Shown here: in pieces, positions 11,501 through 21,488 of the stretch
How the letters are laid out: the number at the start of each line of letters is the position of its first letter
How positions within the stretch are numbered: position 1 is the first letter of the stretch
Assembly: GCA_028829895.1 (NCBI GenBank)
Contig: CM054180.1
Coordinates: 101,530,635-101,594,634 of the forward strand
Origin: Sinotaia quadrata
Lineage: Eukaryota > Mollusca > Gastropoda > Architaenioglossa > Viviparidae
Length of the DNA stretch: 64,000 nucleotides
Direction of reading: 5' to 3'
Notes under the pieces: generated by a model
Database searches by the model: none
What the model saw: only the letters and a program-made list of their open reading frames with translations
Told to the model about the DNA's origin: nothing
Program-made: the position numbers and the translations under genes

Positions 11501-12433
11501 CCACCAACACCAGTGGTGTACTTTAGTCACCGACATTGATATTTTTCATTACTGGAGACGCTAAATTTACCCCCTCCTGCTGCCAACGCGAAATACCACA
11601 CAGAATAACTAGAGGCAGGAGAGGAACAAGCAAAACCAGCGAAAAAGGACAAAAGAGAGAGTTGTGAACATCCCGGCGTGTGTAGCCACTAGGTATAGAC
11701 CGATGGGGTATAAAATACCACACCCATTCTTGCCTCCCTCCACAGTAACCTACGTTTTCCGGGCACTACTGCTAATTCCAGGACAGCCAAGAAAGAAAAA
11801 AACAAAAGCAGACAATTACGGCATTATCTCAGTGATGATAAATTAGAACCCCCCTCTCCTCCCCCACACCCTTCGTCTCTATGTGAGATCTTGCAAACCG
11901 GTAGCGGCACCCTCCCCCCCAAAACAAATAATAAATAAATAAAAATCAGTCAGTCAGCGATCTAGAGGTCGGCTTTAACTCTCACTTACTACTGCTCTGA
12001 AGCAAAAACCTGATCTCCCTTGCTCTGCCGGATCTGGAAACCTGTAGGTCTCCGGCCTCTAAGGTGACCGATTTTCCATTCATTAAAATTTTGTTCATAT
12101 GAGTTCGATAACTATCAATAAACTTTCTCTTTATTTTTCCTTCTTCCTTCCTGTTAGAGTATTGATTTAAAACTGTAAATAGGCTTTCTAACAGAACTAA
12201 GTAGAGAGATTGAATGAACAGTTTAGGCGTAACAACACTATACTAGTCGCAAAAAAAAATAGTCATGTCGTTTTTTTTTCTTTTAACATATAATTAACAG
12301 AAACCGTACTGCAATAATGTCTATAAACTTTACATCTATGTTTGAAAACTATTCTTTATAATGAGAGGACCATACAGCATTTACTAAAGTGTTTAATATC
12401 GTTGTGATAATTTTATGGTTGTTCTATTTTCAG
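11501..12433. other. Intron, no gene seen
   Basis: Contains C-rich runs near 11850-11920 and, from about 12215, the conserved upstream flank of the mini-exon cassette. No convincing exon. Confidence 0.45.
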
Positions 12434-12450
12434 GTGTGCCTCATTCACAG
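12434..12450 (+). pseudogene. Shortened mini-exon 3 (17 nt, frame-breaking)
   Basis: Same acceptor (TTCTATTTTCAG) and donor (GTATTT) as its paralogues, but only 17 bases lie between, GTGTGCCTCATTCACAG. Read in phase 1 it gives (G)GVPHSQ and ends in phase 0, whereas the other copies are 30 bases and end in phase 1. A 13-base deletion of an originally 30-nt exon is the simplest explanation. If spliced in, it would shift the frame of a following phase-1 exon, so it is likely skipped or dead. Confidence 0.5.
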
Positions 12451-12479
12451 GTATTTTCTCACCTGGAGCTCGTGTATTT

Positions 12480-13565
12480 GACGGCGTGGGGTTTGCTTAC
12501 ACAATGCGTTTATACTATCATGTTTTGCTTACATAATGCATTTATACTGTCATGTTTTGCTTATATAATGCATTTATACTTCATGTTTTGCTTACATAAT
12601 GCATTTATACTGTCATGTTTTGCTTAACTAATGCATTTATACTGTCATGTTTTGCTTACATAATGCGTTTATACTGTCATGTTTTGCTTACATAATGCAT
12701 TTATATTACGTGTCATGATATGTTTTGCTTACATAATGCATTTATATTACGTGTCTTGATATGTTTTGCTTACATAATGAGTTTATATTACGTGTCTTGA
12801 TATGTTTTGCTTACATAATGCGTTTATACTGTCATGTTTTGCTTACATAATGCGTTTATACTGTCATGTTTTGCTTACATAATGCGTTTATACTATCATG
12901 TTTTGCTTACATAATGCCTTTATACTGTCATGTTTTGCTTACATAATGCGTTTATACTGTCATGTTTTGCTTACATAGTGCGTTTATACTGTCATGTTTT
13001 GCTTACATAATGAGTTTATATTACATGTCTTGATATGTTTTGCTTACATAATGCGTTTATACTATCATGTTTTGCTTACATAATGTGTTTATGTTTTGCT
13101 TACATAAAGCGTTTATATTAAATGTCTTGATATGTTTGCTTACATAATGCATTTATATTACGTGTCTTGATATGTTTTGCTTACATAATGTATTTATACT
13201 ACGTTTCATGGTATGACTGCTTGCATAACATGTTTATACTACGTGTCCTGAACACCGTTCCCTCTAATAATTTTCCTGTGTGTCAGAACTGGCGGTTGTT
13301 TGAGCTTGCTACCAAAATTTGCGCGCGGAATTTTGAAATTGCTGCGCGGCATTTTCTAACGAGCTGTGCGGCCACGAACTTTAGAGGGAACATTGATCTT
13401 GATATGGTTTGCTTAAATAATACGTTTATAACACCTATTATGATGTGTTTTACTTAAATAATGAGTTTATACTACGTGTCTTGAAATGGTTTGCTTACAT
13501 AATGAGTTTATACTACGTGTCTGGAAATGGTTTGCTTACATAATGAGTTTATACTACGAGTCTGG
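12480..13565 (+). repeat. Minisatellite of 32- and ~39-bp units grown from cassette intron
   Basis: About 25-30 units built on TGTTTTGCTTACATAATGCG and TTTATACTGTCA. A longer variant has TTTATATTACGTGTCTTGATA. The unit matches the single-copy sequence found shortly downstream of the other mini-exons (TTTGCTTATATAACACATTT near 2530), so this is a local amplification of cassette intron DNA. It is interrupted by a small inverted-repeat element at 13257-13391. Confidence 0.9.
13257..13391. mobile_element. Small MITE-like element (11-bp inverted termini)
   Basis: The 135-bp segment begins GTTCCCTCTAA and ends TTAGAGGGAAC, an exact 11-base inverted pair. Its interior is clearly more GC-rich than the surrounding minisatellite, which resumes on the other side. 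The termini resemble those of nonautonomous hAT-type elements. A clean target-site duplication is hard to call in repetitive flanks. It carries no ORF of its own. Confidence 0.65.
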
Positions 13566-14249
13566 AAATGGTTTACCTTCACAGATTGACAGATTGACAG
13601 ATTCCTATGAAATGCTAATGGTACTAATCTTTGATATTTAGTTTTCATATTGAGATTAATAAATTTAAGAGACATGTGTTCATTAAGGAAATGTATATTG
13701 GGTACTGGAATAAAATAAAGAATTTTGTTAAAGTGAAAAAATACTTCATGTAGATGCAAATTCATTTTTATTAAAAAAAACAAAACAAAAACATATGCAC
13801 ACACTCTTATCCATTCCATATTTGATGGACATAGGCAAATTTAAATCTAACAATGCAAACAAATCGATCGGGGGGGGGGGGGGAGAAGAGAGGGAGAGAT
13901 AGTTTAAATATATGAGAGATTTTGTTTGATTCTTTACTGTTTGTAAATATTAAAAAGACTGTGTGATTCTTTACAATGAGAATGATCATTATTTAATTCT
14001 TACACATTTGTAGAAATTTTCCTTTTTTGAGAAACAGCCCACTTATAAATAGTTTCAGACCAATGCATGTAATTGTGGCATAACTTTAATGCTCAACTTG
14101 TATTGTCTGGATTTTATAGTTATTTTATTTTAATTTTGAAAACCATTCTTACGAGAAGTAGTTTGCTATAGAGTTTACTGAAGTCCTTTACATCATCAAT
14201 TCTCCACCATACATATAGAGTTTACCAAAGTACTTATCACCCAATTCTT
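13566..14249. other. Intron, no gene seen
   Basis: Starts with three tandem copies of CAGATTGA and the cassette's downstream flank. Also contains a G-run at about 13871-13883. The minus-strand ORFs here look like chance. Confidence 0.45.
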
Positions 14250-14254
14250 CATGA

Positions 14255-14520
14255 TAAGTAAGTAGTTACAGCGTTTACTAAAATATTTAATGTCATCCAA
14301 TTAATTATTCATAATAAGTAGTTACAGCGTTTACTAAAATATTTAATGTCATCCAATTAATTATTCATAATAAGTAGTTACAGCGTTTACTAAAATATTT
14401 AATGTCATCCAATTAATTATTCATAATAAGTAGTTACAGCGTTTACTAAAATATTTAATGTCATCCAATTTTTCATGATAAGTAAGTAGTTATAGCGTTT
14501 ACTAAAATATTTAATGTCAT
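14255..14520 (+). repeat. 56-bp tandem repeat upstream of mini-exon 4
   Basis: About five units of TAAGTAGTTACAGCGTTTAC, TAAAATATTTAATGTCATCC and AATTAATTATTCATAA run up to the acceptor. The unit corresponds to the single-copy segment ending in ...TTTACTAAAGT(A/G)(C/T)TTAAT... just upstream of the acceptors at 2464 and 12433. It is therefore a second, independent expansion of cassette intron sequence. Confidence 0.9.
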
Positions 14521-14534
14521 TGTTCTATTTGCAG

Positions 14535-14564
14535 TTTCATCTAAGTCACGGATAGCAATCGCAG
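14535..14564 (+). CDS. Mini-exon 4 (30 nt, phase 1-1)
   Basis: Acceptor TTCTATTTGCAG and donor GTATTT border exactly 30 bases, encoding (G)VSSKSRIAIA in the expected phase without stops. The downstream intron (14565-14860) closely matches that after mini-exon 1, including the TTTTTAAAATGG stretch. It is the third copy in which length, phase and openness are all kept. Confidence 0.55.
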
Positions 14565-16214
14565 GTATTTTCTTTTCTTTAACTTGTGCGTTTATAGTCT
14601 GTGAATTTTGCTTATTTAACATATATATGTCTTGAAGGATTCTTATGGAATGCTAATTTATTATTTAATCTTTCGGTTTCTTACTTTTAAGAGTTTATTC
14701 AATTTTAGTGTTTTCTTTTTTAAAATGGCGAAGTGCATACTGGATATTGGATAGAGAAAAATAATTAGTTTAAATTAATATTAGAAAGGAATAGCTGATA
14801 TAAGTTGAAAATCATTACACACTCACGCACGCTTTCATGCTCGCTGTGAAGTTGTGGGATGGACATAAATTTGAAATTGTTTTGAGAAAATAAATCATAA
14901 ACCTACAATTTGAAACTACTTGTATCTACAGTCAGACTCCACATGTCATCACAAACAACTATTATACAATCTGTATGTCTATAACAGAAGATTATGTACA
15001 AAGACAAGGAGACACCAAAACTGGTCTTGAAAATACAAGTAATCAGCCAACTTTACACCGTTTCATTTTTATTGACAATCTCATAAGTTTAACGTTGAAA
15101 TGAATTACTAGAGTTTTTATATTTTGATTTCTTTCTCTTGCATGCTGTAGAATATTTCAATGAGTTCTCTTTCGACTAATCTGGGTGCTCCTTCGCCGTA
15201 TTAGTTCCCTGAAGATGAACAGCAATGTAGCAATTTCCAGTAACTTCCTTATACCAGAAATTCCACACTGTAGTCAAGCAATTTGCTGTCATACAATTAA
15301 TAGAGTGCAGTGTATTTTTACACTTACACACTTCTCAGTTCTACCATGGTCATTGCAGTTTATAAATCAGTAAAACAGGCTGCTTCTTCGCATTTCTAAA
15401 CAGCTGTCTTTCATGACCGGACTTTTAGCCACACCAAATTCAAAGTGATTAGAAAATAATTTCTTTTCAACCAGTAAAGTTAGATCTGTCAAACGTTATT
15501 CATCAATGGACATTTTATTGGCAGGTTAGAGCTGTCAAAATGTTATTCATCAATGGACAATTCAGTTTGTTGGCAGGTTAGAGCTGTCAAAATGTTATTC
15601 ATTAATGGTCACTTCAGTTTGTTGGCAAGTTAGAGCTGTCAAAATGTTATTCATCAATAGACACTTTGTTGGCAGGTTAGAGCTGTCAAAATGTTATTCA
15701 TTAATGGTCACTTCAGTTTGTCAGCATGTGCAAAAAGTGATGTTATGTGTGCACGTGAACAAATGAACAAAAGACTATCCTATTCTTATAGCATATTCTG
15801 TTAATTTGAACCACAATATACATACACATTAAATACAGAAAGTCAAATACATTTAGTATGCTGACTAACGTCTAAAATAAAGAAATAACCCGAAATTAAG
15901 AAAATATTCTAGTCTTTTATTTTTATCTTTTAAACAATATAATCTTTAAATTTATGTATGTTTTTCTTCAATTAATTCTTTTCTTAAAACTAATTTCATT
16001 TTGGTTTCTCTTTTGTACACTCATGCAGATTTCCTATCTTGAAGTCACGGCAAGAAATGGTAACCTTGCTGCGTTACTGTTCTTCATCCAACTGATATAA
16101 TTTCAGTTTAGAGTCACTTTGTTGGTTTTTTCACATTAAGAATGATGAGCTACATCATTTATTAACATTATTTTTGTATGTTATTTCGTGAATTACAATC
16201 TATAAGTGCACAGA
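14565..16214. other. Intron or intergenic; includes a five-copy tandem repeat
   Basis: 14565-14860 is cassette flank. 15488-15728 holds five tandem units of about 47-52 bp with GTCAAAATGTTATTCATCAA and GGTTAGAGCT. 15400-15490 resembles part of the repeat family at 23.8 kb (GACCGGACTTTTAGCC, AATTCAAAGTGATTAGAAAA). No convincing coding exon; a possible fifth mini-exon at 16029 is rejected elsewhere in this report. Confidence 0.5.
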
Positions 16215-16815
16215 CACACACCTCACACATATTGTACACAATCATGTTAAAAACACACCTCACAACACATACTGTACACAATCATGTTAAAAACACACCT
16301 CACACACATATTGTACACAATCATGTTAAAAAATCACCTCACACACATACTGTACACAATCATGTTAAAAAAGCATTTATACACTTACTGTACACGATCA
16401 TGTTAAAAATACACCTCACACATATTGTACACAATCATGTTAAAAACACCTCACACACATATTGTACACAATCATGTTAAAAACACCTCACACACATTTT
16501 GTACACAATCATGTTAAAAACACACCTCATACATATTGTACACAATCATGTTAAAAAAGCACCTCACAAACATACTGTACACAATCATGTTAAAACACAC
16601 CTCACACACATACTGTACACAATCATGTTAAAAACACATTTCACACAAATAATTGTAAACAATCATGTTAAAAACACACCTCACACACATACTGTACACA
16701 ATCATGTTAAAAACACACCTCATACATACTGTACACAATCATGTTAAAAACACACATCACGCACTGTACACAATCCTGTTAAAAACTCACCTCACACACA
16801 TACTGTACACATATA
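16215..16815 (+). repeat. 38-39 bp minisatellite, about 15 copies
   Basis: Units read ACACCTCACACACATACTGT, ACACAATCATGTTAAAA, with small length changes. The overlapping ORFs (repeating HTVHNHVKN) exist only because the unit lacks stops in some frames and are not genes. Confidence 0.95.
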
Positions 16816-17943
16816 TCCTCCAGACACGTTCTTTCACTCATACTGTATATTCACACTTGCTTCACATCCCCTCCACCAAAATAAAACACACAAACACACC
16901 ACATTTAGAAGAGATGGATTATATTATTAAACATATAAATCAATACGCATATACATTATTCAACTTGTCATTTCAATGCAAATTTCACAGAGTATCATTC
17001 ACTGCACATTGTTCATACCTTTGACAAGTCACACTTTTGCAAGGACCTAAAAGTATTACCGAAGCTTATCACATTCTTCAAATGCCACATCTTTGCGAAT
17101 CTAAAAACAAAATTATGGGTGAAAGGTGCCTTTTTGATAATCCATATTTTCATAAGATACAAGAGTTACTGTGCAGAAAAAATTGACATTCCTACCATTT
17201 CACCAGCTGTAAGTCTTTAAACATTTAACTGAATATAACTACTTAAATTTTTGACAAAAATATTTCTGTTTGCAGTGTACAAAACATATCACCATTATAA
17301 AATGGTTACCTTCTCTACAAGTCACATTTTTGCCAGACCAAACATATCAAGTATTACTGTTTTATTAAATTTAATACTGTTGCCAAGACACTTTTGAAGC
17401 ATGAAAGTTTTACTACAGCTGGTTATGCACAGTGGACACTCTTGATTTTCCCACTGCATCGTTCTGAAAATATCAATAAGATTAGAGAGTTACACTTAAA
17501 AAATAAATTAATATATATATATATTCCAAAATGGTGAACTATCTGTTAGCATTCTTAGCAAGTCAGGCTTTGGTAACTGTAATAATTTTTCATTTCTTAC
17601 CATCTTGAGCAAATAAAGTTTATTTTCCAAACCGAAGAACTGCTTGTTTGGCATGATTTATAAATTAGAAAAATTAACATAAAAAGTGATTTTATGTGTT
17701 TACATATTTTTTCTCCTTTTATTTTCTCTATATTACTCTTGGAAATACATAGAAATGCCATAAGCCTTCCACTATGAAAAATCATTCAAGAAGCTTTGCA
17801 GAAATTATAATGACTGTTAAATAAATAAAAACATCCGGTCATTACATACTGAATATGTAAGGAGTCATGCATCTATCAATAAACAGACACACAGATAACT
17901 AGATAAACTATAGATAATCGTGATATTTGAAATTCAGATGGCA
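16816..17943. other. Non-coding sequence, no gene seen
   Basis: AT-rich with a short TATATATA run near 17510-17520. No exon, RNA gene or obvious repeat recognised. Confidence 0.45.
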
Positions 17944-17948
17944 GTATT

Positions 17949-20281
17949 TGTCACATAATAGTTTATGTGGCCCACACATATCCCTCCTCTAATAAACAGA
18001 CTAAATGTAAACCTACCTTCTAGAAAGCTGACCTTATCCTTGGGCTGATACCCTTATACCTGAATGTTCCAGACACCCTAAACTAACCAATCAAAGCATA
18101 GCTCAGCTGCTTGAATTAATGTACCATAAACTCACCAGTAAATCATAAGTTGAATGCAGTTGACCATTGAGGAAACATGTATTTTTGGCTCCTGTCCTTA
18201 ATAAGTTAGGATCATATTACTAACACTTATTGCTGGAAACCATAATGTGTATATATTACTGTTGAAGTTTTGTGGTTTTGCTTGCTTAATATTATATTAA
18301 TTTTATCTCTTTACATTAATTATATTTTATATTGTAATATTTTGCTTATGATGTTAAAATGTAGGATAACCATGTAAGTAATAGTACATTGAGGACGATT
18401 TCTTATCCCATGTGTAATTTACTGGCAGATCGACATTTGATTTGACGAGTGTTGAGCTGTTAAACAATGCTAGAATGGAACCACTCTATCTTGGATGTTG
18501 GTTTGATGAGTATTGTACCATGAAGCAACACCAGAGCAGAATGACACACGTGACATGGACCAGTTCCATGGACCATGTGCACATCTGCTAATGTCCTTCA
18601 CTGGGACCCTAGAAGACACATCAGGTGAACTTAAAGTTACTTATTTATAAGATCAACAGTTGCACAGTTTTAGCGAAGATTCAATCAAATTCAATCAAAC
18701 TTTAATCAATGTTTTAGAACTTTTAGTGTTCACTCAGAAACAGTGTTCTCTTATAAACTCATTCATTGTTCACTCATATTTAATGTTGGTACCCCGCTAC
18801 TAGACGTCACGAAATACACAACAATTTTTGAAGTCGTCGCTCCGTTGGCTCGTGTAAAGCCCCCAGAGGTTCGAACCTCACATTTAACGATACACAGGAC
18901 GGACTAACAAACACACCGACAACAGACAGACAGACCGACGGACGGACAGACAGACGCTATGGCTACAATAAATGAATTTTTAACACGAAACGAAAGGAAC
19001 AAGAATTGACGCAAAGCCAATGAACATTAATAAAATATTTATATAAAATAAAGAACTAATTAAAAGAAATAACAATGTACTGCCATTATATTTACGATGA
19101 GCACCAAGCTCGAAATCTAATCAGAGAAATTAGCTTCCCCTTAACTGTCTCTGAGTCTCTATGATTTCTTTTTATAAAGTTCGGTCAAGTTCCCGATTTT
19201 CTTAAAGAGTTAATATGTATCGTTGCACACTCCTGGCCAAAGTACTTTGTTACTTAACTGGGAGGAGTTGAATAGTGCAGGAAGAGTCCCAGGTTGATCA
19301 CACAGCAACCAAAGATTCAGGTTGATCACACAGCAACCAAAGATTCAGGTTGACCACACAGCAACCTAGGATTCAGGTTGATCACACAGCAACCAAAGAT
19401 TCAGGTTGATCACACAGCAACCAAAGATTCAGGTTGATCACACAGCAACCAAAGATTCAGGTTGACCACACAGCAACCTAGGATTCAGGTTGATCACACA
19501 GCAACCAAAGATTCAGGTTGATCACACAGCAACCAAAGATTCGTACGAAGAGTAAAATAAAAATCCTGCAATATATAATATAAAAGGGCTCAGAGACTAC
19601 TAACATAATTTTTCCTATATTTACTAATTAAGCAACACCAGAGCAGAATGACACACGTGACATGGACCAGTTCCATGGACCATGTGCACATCTGCTAATG
19701 TCTTTCACTGGGACCCTAGAAGACACATCAGGTGAACTTAAAGTTACTTATTTATAAGATCAACAGTTGCACAGTTTTAGCGAAGATTCAATCAAATTCA
19801 ATCAAACTTTAATCAAAGTTTTAGAACTTTTAGTGTTCACTCAGAAACAGTGTTCTCTTATAAACTCATTCATTGTTCACTCATATTTAAAAACCAAATA
19901 ACTACTACAGTGCCTTAGGACTCAACATGAACATTCTCTTATGATGCAATATGGTTGTGATTATGAACTACAAACATTTATAAACTCTAATTGTAACTGT
20001 TGAACTATTTGTTTATGTAATCATGCTAACTTATGTTATTTCTTGTTGAATACTTTGACCACTTATGTTAGCATGACTCAAGTACATATGTTGCAGTCTG
20101 TATTTACTTACTATCCTAGCTGTATGTATAAGGGAACTCGAACTATCTTCTACATCTATCACACTTCTACATTATCTATCATTTATCTTTCTAAAAGGTG
20201 TGGTCAGCCAGAAGATGTGGTTTCATGTGGTCTGGGGTGGTGGAGAATTAACATCTTGCCATCTCCCAGCAAATCATCACA
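17949..20281. mobile_element. LTR-type element (TGT...ACA) with 5-bp target duplication and internal insertion
   Basis: The element begins TGTCACATAAT and ends ATCATCACA. It is flanked by GTATT at 17944-17948 and again at 20282-20286, as expected for an LTR-retrotransposon terminus. Most of its length aligns with the repeat at 42303-43500, which lacks the internal 1.1 kb. Without that insertion it would be about 1.2 kb with no ORF, so a solo LTR is the best reading. The insertion is bounded by 261-bp direct repeats at 18523-18783 and 19630-19890, which differ by only about two bases. It could instead be a heavily deleted two-LTR element. No reverse transcriptase or gag is seen. Confidence 0.6.
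18784..19629. repeat. Filler between direct repeats: tRNA-like B-box and 28-bp minisatellite
   Basis: 18825-18890 contains AGAGGTTCGAACCTC, matching the RNA polymerase III B-box core GGTTCGAANCC. The upstream TGGCTCGTGTAAAG could be a weak A-box, so a tRNA-derived SINE fragment is possible; a complete tRNA fold is not seen. 18920-18955 is a GACA/GACG simple repeat. 19289-19541 is a minisatellite of nine 28-bp units (GGTTGATCACACAGCAACC) in the order A A B A A A B A A, where B has GACCACA and CCTAGG. Confidence 0.7.
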
Positions 20282-20489
20282 GTATTATTGCCTCTGTATA
20301 TATTATTTATTATTTATTTTAATTACCACTATTGTTTGATGAGGGAAAAAGGCATGTATTTCCAAGAAGAATTAAGACTGACTAAGTTCACCACGTCTGC
20401 AAAGAGGTGTTAATCAAATTAGATTTTGTTGGACTTAAGTTGACTGTCTAGAAAAGAGAGAAATATAATATATTTCTTGTAGTGGACTG

Positions 20490-20960
20490 AGATCTCTCCT
20501 TGATCCATACTGATGAGTTAGTGAGGTCTCTCAATAATCAATGCTGATATGTGAGTGAGGTCTAATATGATCTATGCTGACGAGTTAGCAAGGTTTATCT
20601 TTGATCTGTGTTGATTTATTAGTGTGGTTCTTGCTTTCATTTATTCTAACAGGTTAGTGAGCTCTCTTTGATCCATACTAACATTTTGGTGAGGTATCAC
20701 TTTGGTCCATACTGATGAGTTAGTGAGCTCTCTTTGATCCATACTAACATCTGGGTGAGGTATCACTTTGGTCCATATTGACGAGTTAGTGACATATCTT
20801 TTTATGATTCAAGTTGATAATTTAGTAAGGCATCTCCTTTATCCGTGCTGATGAGTTCGGGAGGTTTCTCCTTGATCCATGACTAATTAGTGAGGTCTTC
20901 CCTTGATCCATTATGACTAGTTAGTGATGTCTCTTTTGATCGATGCAGAGATCATTTCAT
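20490..20960 (+). repeat. Degenerate tandem repeat around GATCCATACTGATGAGTTAG
   Basis: Eight or more diverged units of roughly 50-60 bp, built from (T)TTGATCCATACTGATGAG and TTAGTGAGGTCTC. Period and spacing vary, so this is an old array. No coding potential. Confidence 0.75.
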
Positions 20961-21275
20961 AGTCTTGTATTATGGAGGATCACATATGTTTGTTAACTCT
21001 TTCATAGCCCTTCATCCTGCTTCATTAGACAAAACATATCATGTTAAGCAATACATTTAATAGGCATTAAAGTTACATTTGCGTTAAATGATGCTGACAC
21101 CATTTAGTTAATGATTATGATTACACTATGTAACAAATTTTCACTTTTGTTCTGTTCCTGGGTTGAAAGTGTGTTTTTCTAATCCGATAGGTCTAGAACA
21201 GAAAGGAAATCACTGTTATTCCAGAAAAACTTTGCTTCTGTGACCGGGACAATGAAATTTGGAAAATCGCGTGTG
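20961..21275. other. Upstream region, no gene seen
   Basis: AT-rich sequence with a two-unit heat-shock-element-like TTCCAGAA at 21219-21226, closer to the main array. Nothing else recognised. Confidence 0.4.
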
Positions 21276-21463
21276 TTCGAGAAAATTCTCGATTTGCTTT
21301 CAATGCCGAGCTTCCTCCCTGAACTGCTAGAGTTGTCCACATGTTTCTACAATTCTCCTGAACACTCTAGAACGTTTAAGAAACTTCCAGAACTTTCGAG
21401 AAACTCTCAGAACTTTCTAGAACGTTCTTGAACGTTCCAAAAGTAGCTGTACAAGTATAAAAG
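21276..21463 (+). promoter_or_regulatory. Heat-shock-element array and TATA box
   Basis: At 21276-21288 there is a perfect three-unit element, TTCGAGAAAATTC. From 21360 to 21437 GAA occurs at 21360, 21370, 21380, 21390, 21400, 21410, 21420 and 21430, exactly every 10 bases. TTC lies between them at 21385, 21395, 21415, 21425 and 21435; the other three slots are CTC, TTT and TCT. This is 16 consecutive pentamers (nGAAn/nTTCn), 13 of them perfect, in the alternating layout bound by heat shock factor trimers. TATAAAAG follows at 21456-21463, 18 bases after the array. That would put transcription start near 21485 and the first ATGs at 21489 and 21510. Known HSF biology supports heat or stress induction; inducibility here is inferred. 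Confidence 0.85.
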
Positions 21464-21488
21464 CACAGGCGTCTCGAACCAAGATTCC

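Noticed and set aside
16029..16059. Fifth mini-exon candidate (TTTCCTATCTTGAAGTCACG)
   Set aside because: It resembles mini-exon 4 in part but is 31 bases long and has a TGA in the expected phase. The flanks match the cassette poorly, so at best a dead copy.
16178..17024. Chain of 82-119 codon ORFs with repeating HTVHNHVKN
   Set aside because: Direct translation of the 38-bp minisatellite, with frame changes at each unit-length change.
19289..19541. CRISPR-like 28-bp direct repeats
   Set aside because: Units are contiguous with no unique spacers, and the context is animal intron or LTR DNA.
20490..20960. Hammerhead ribozyme-like CTGATGAG boxes
   Set aside because: The motif recurs only because it is part of the tandem unit. 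The required GAAAC core and three-stem arrangement are not present.
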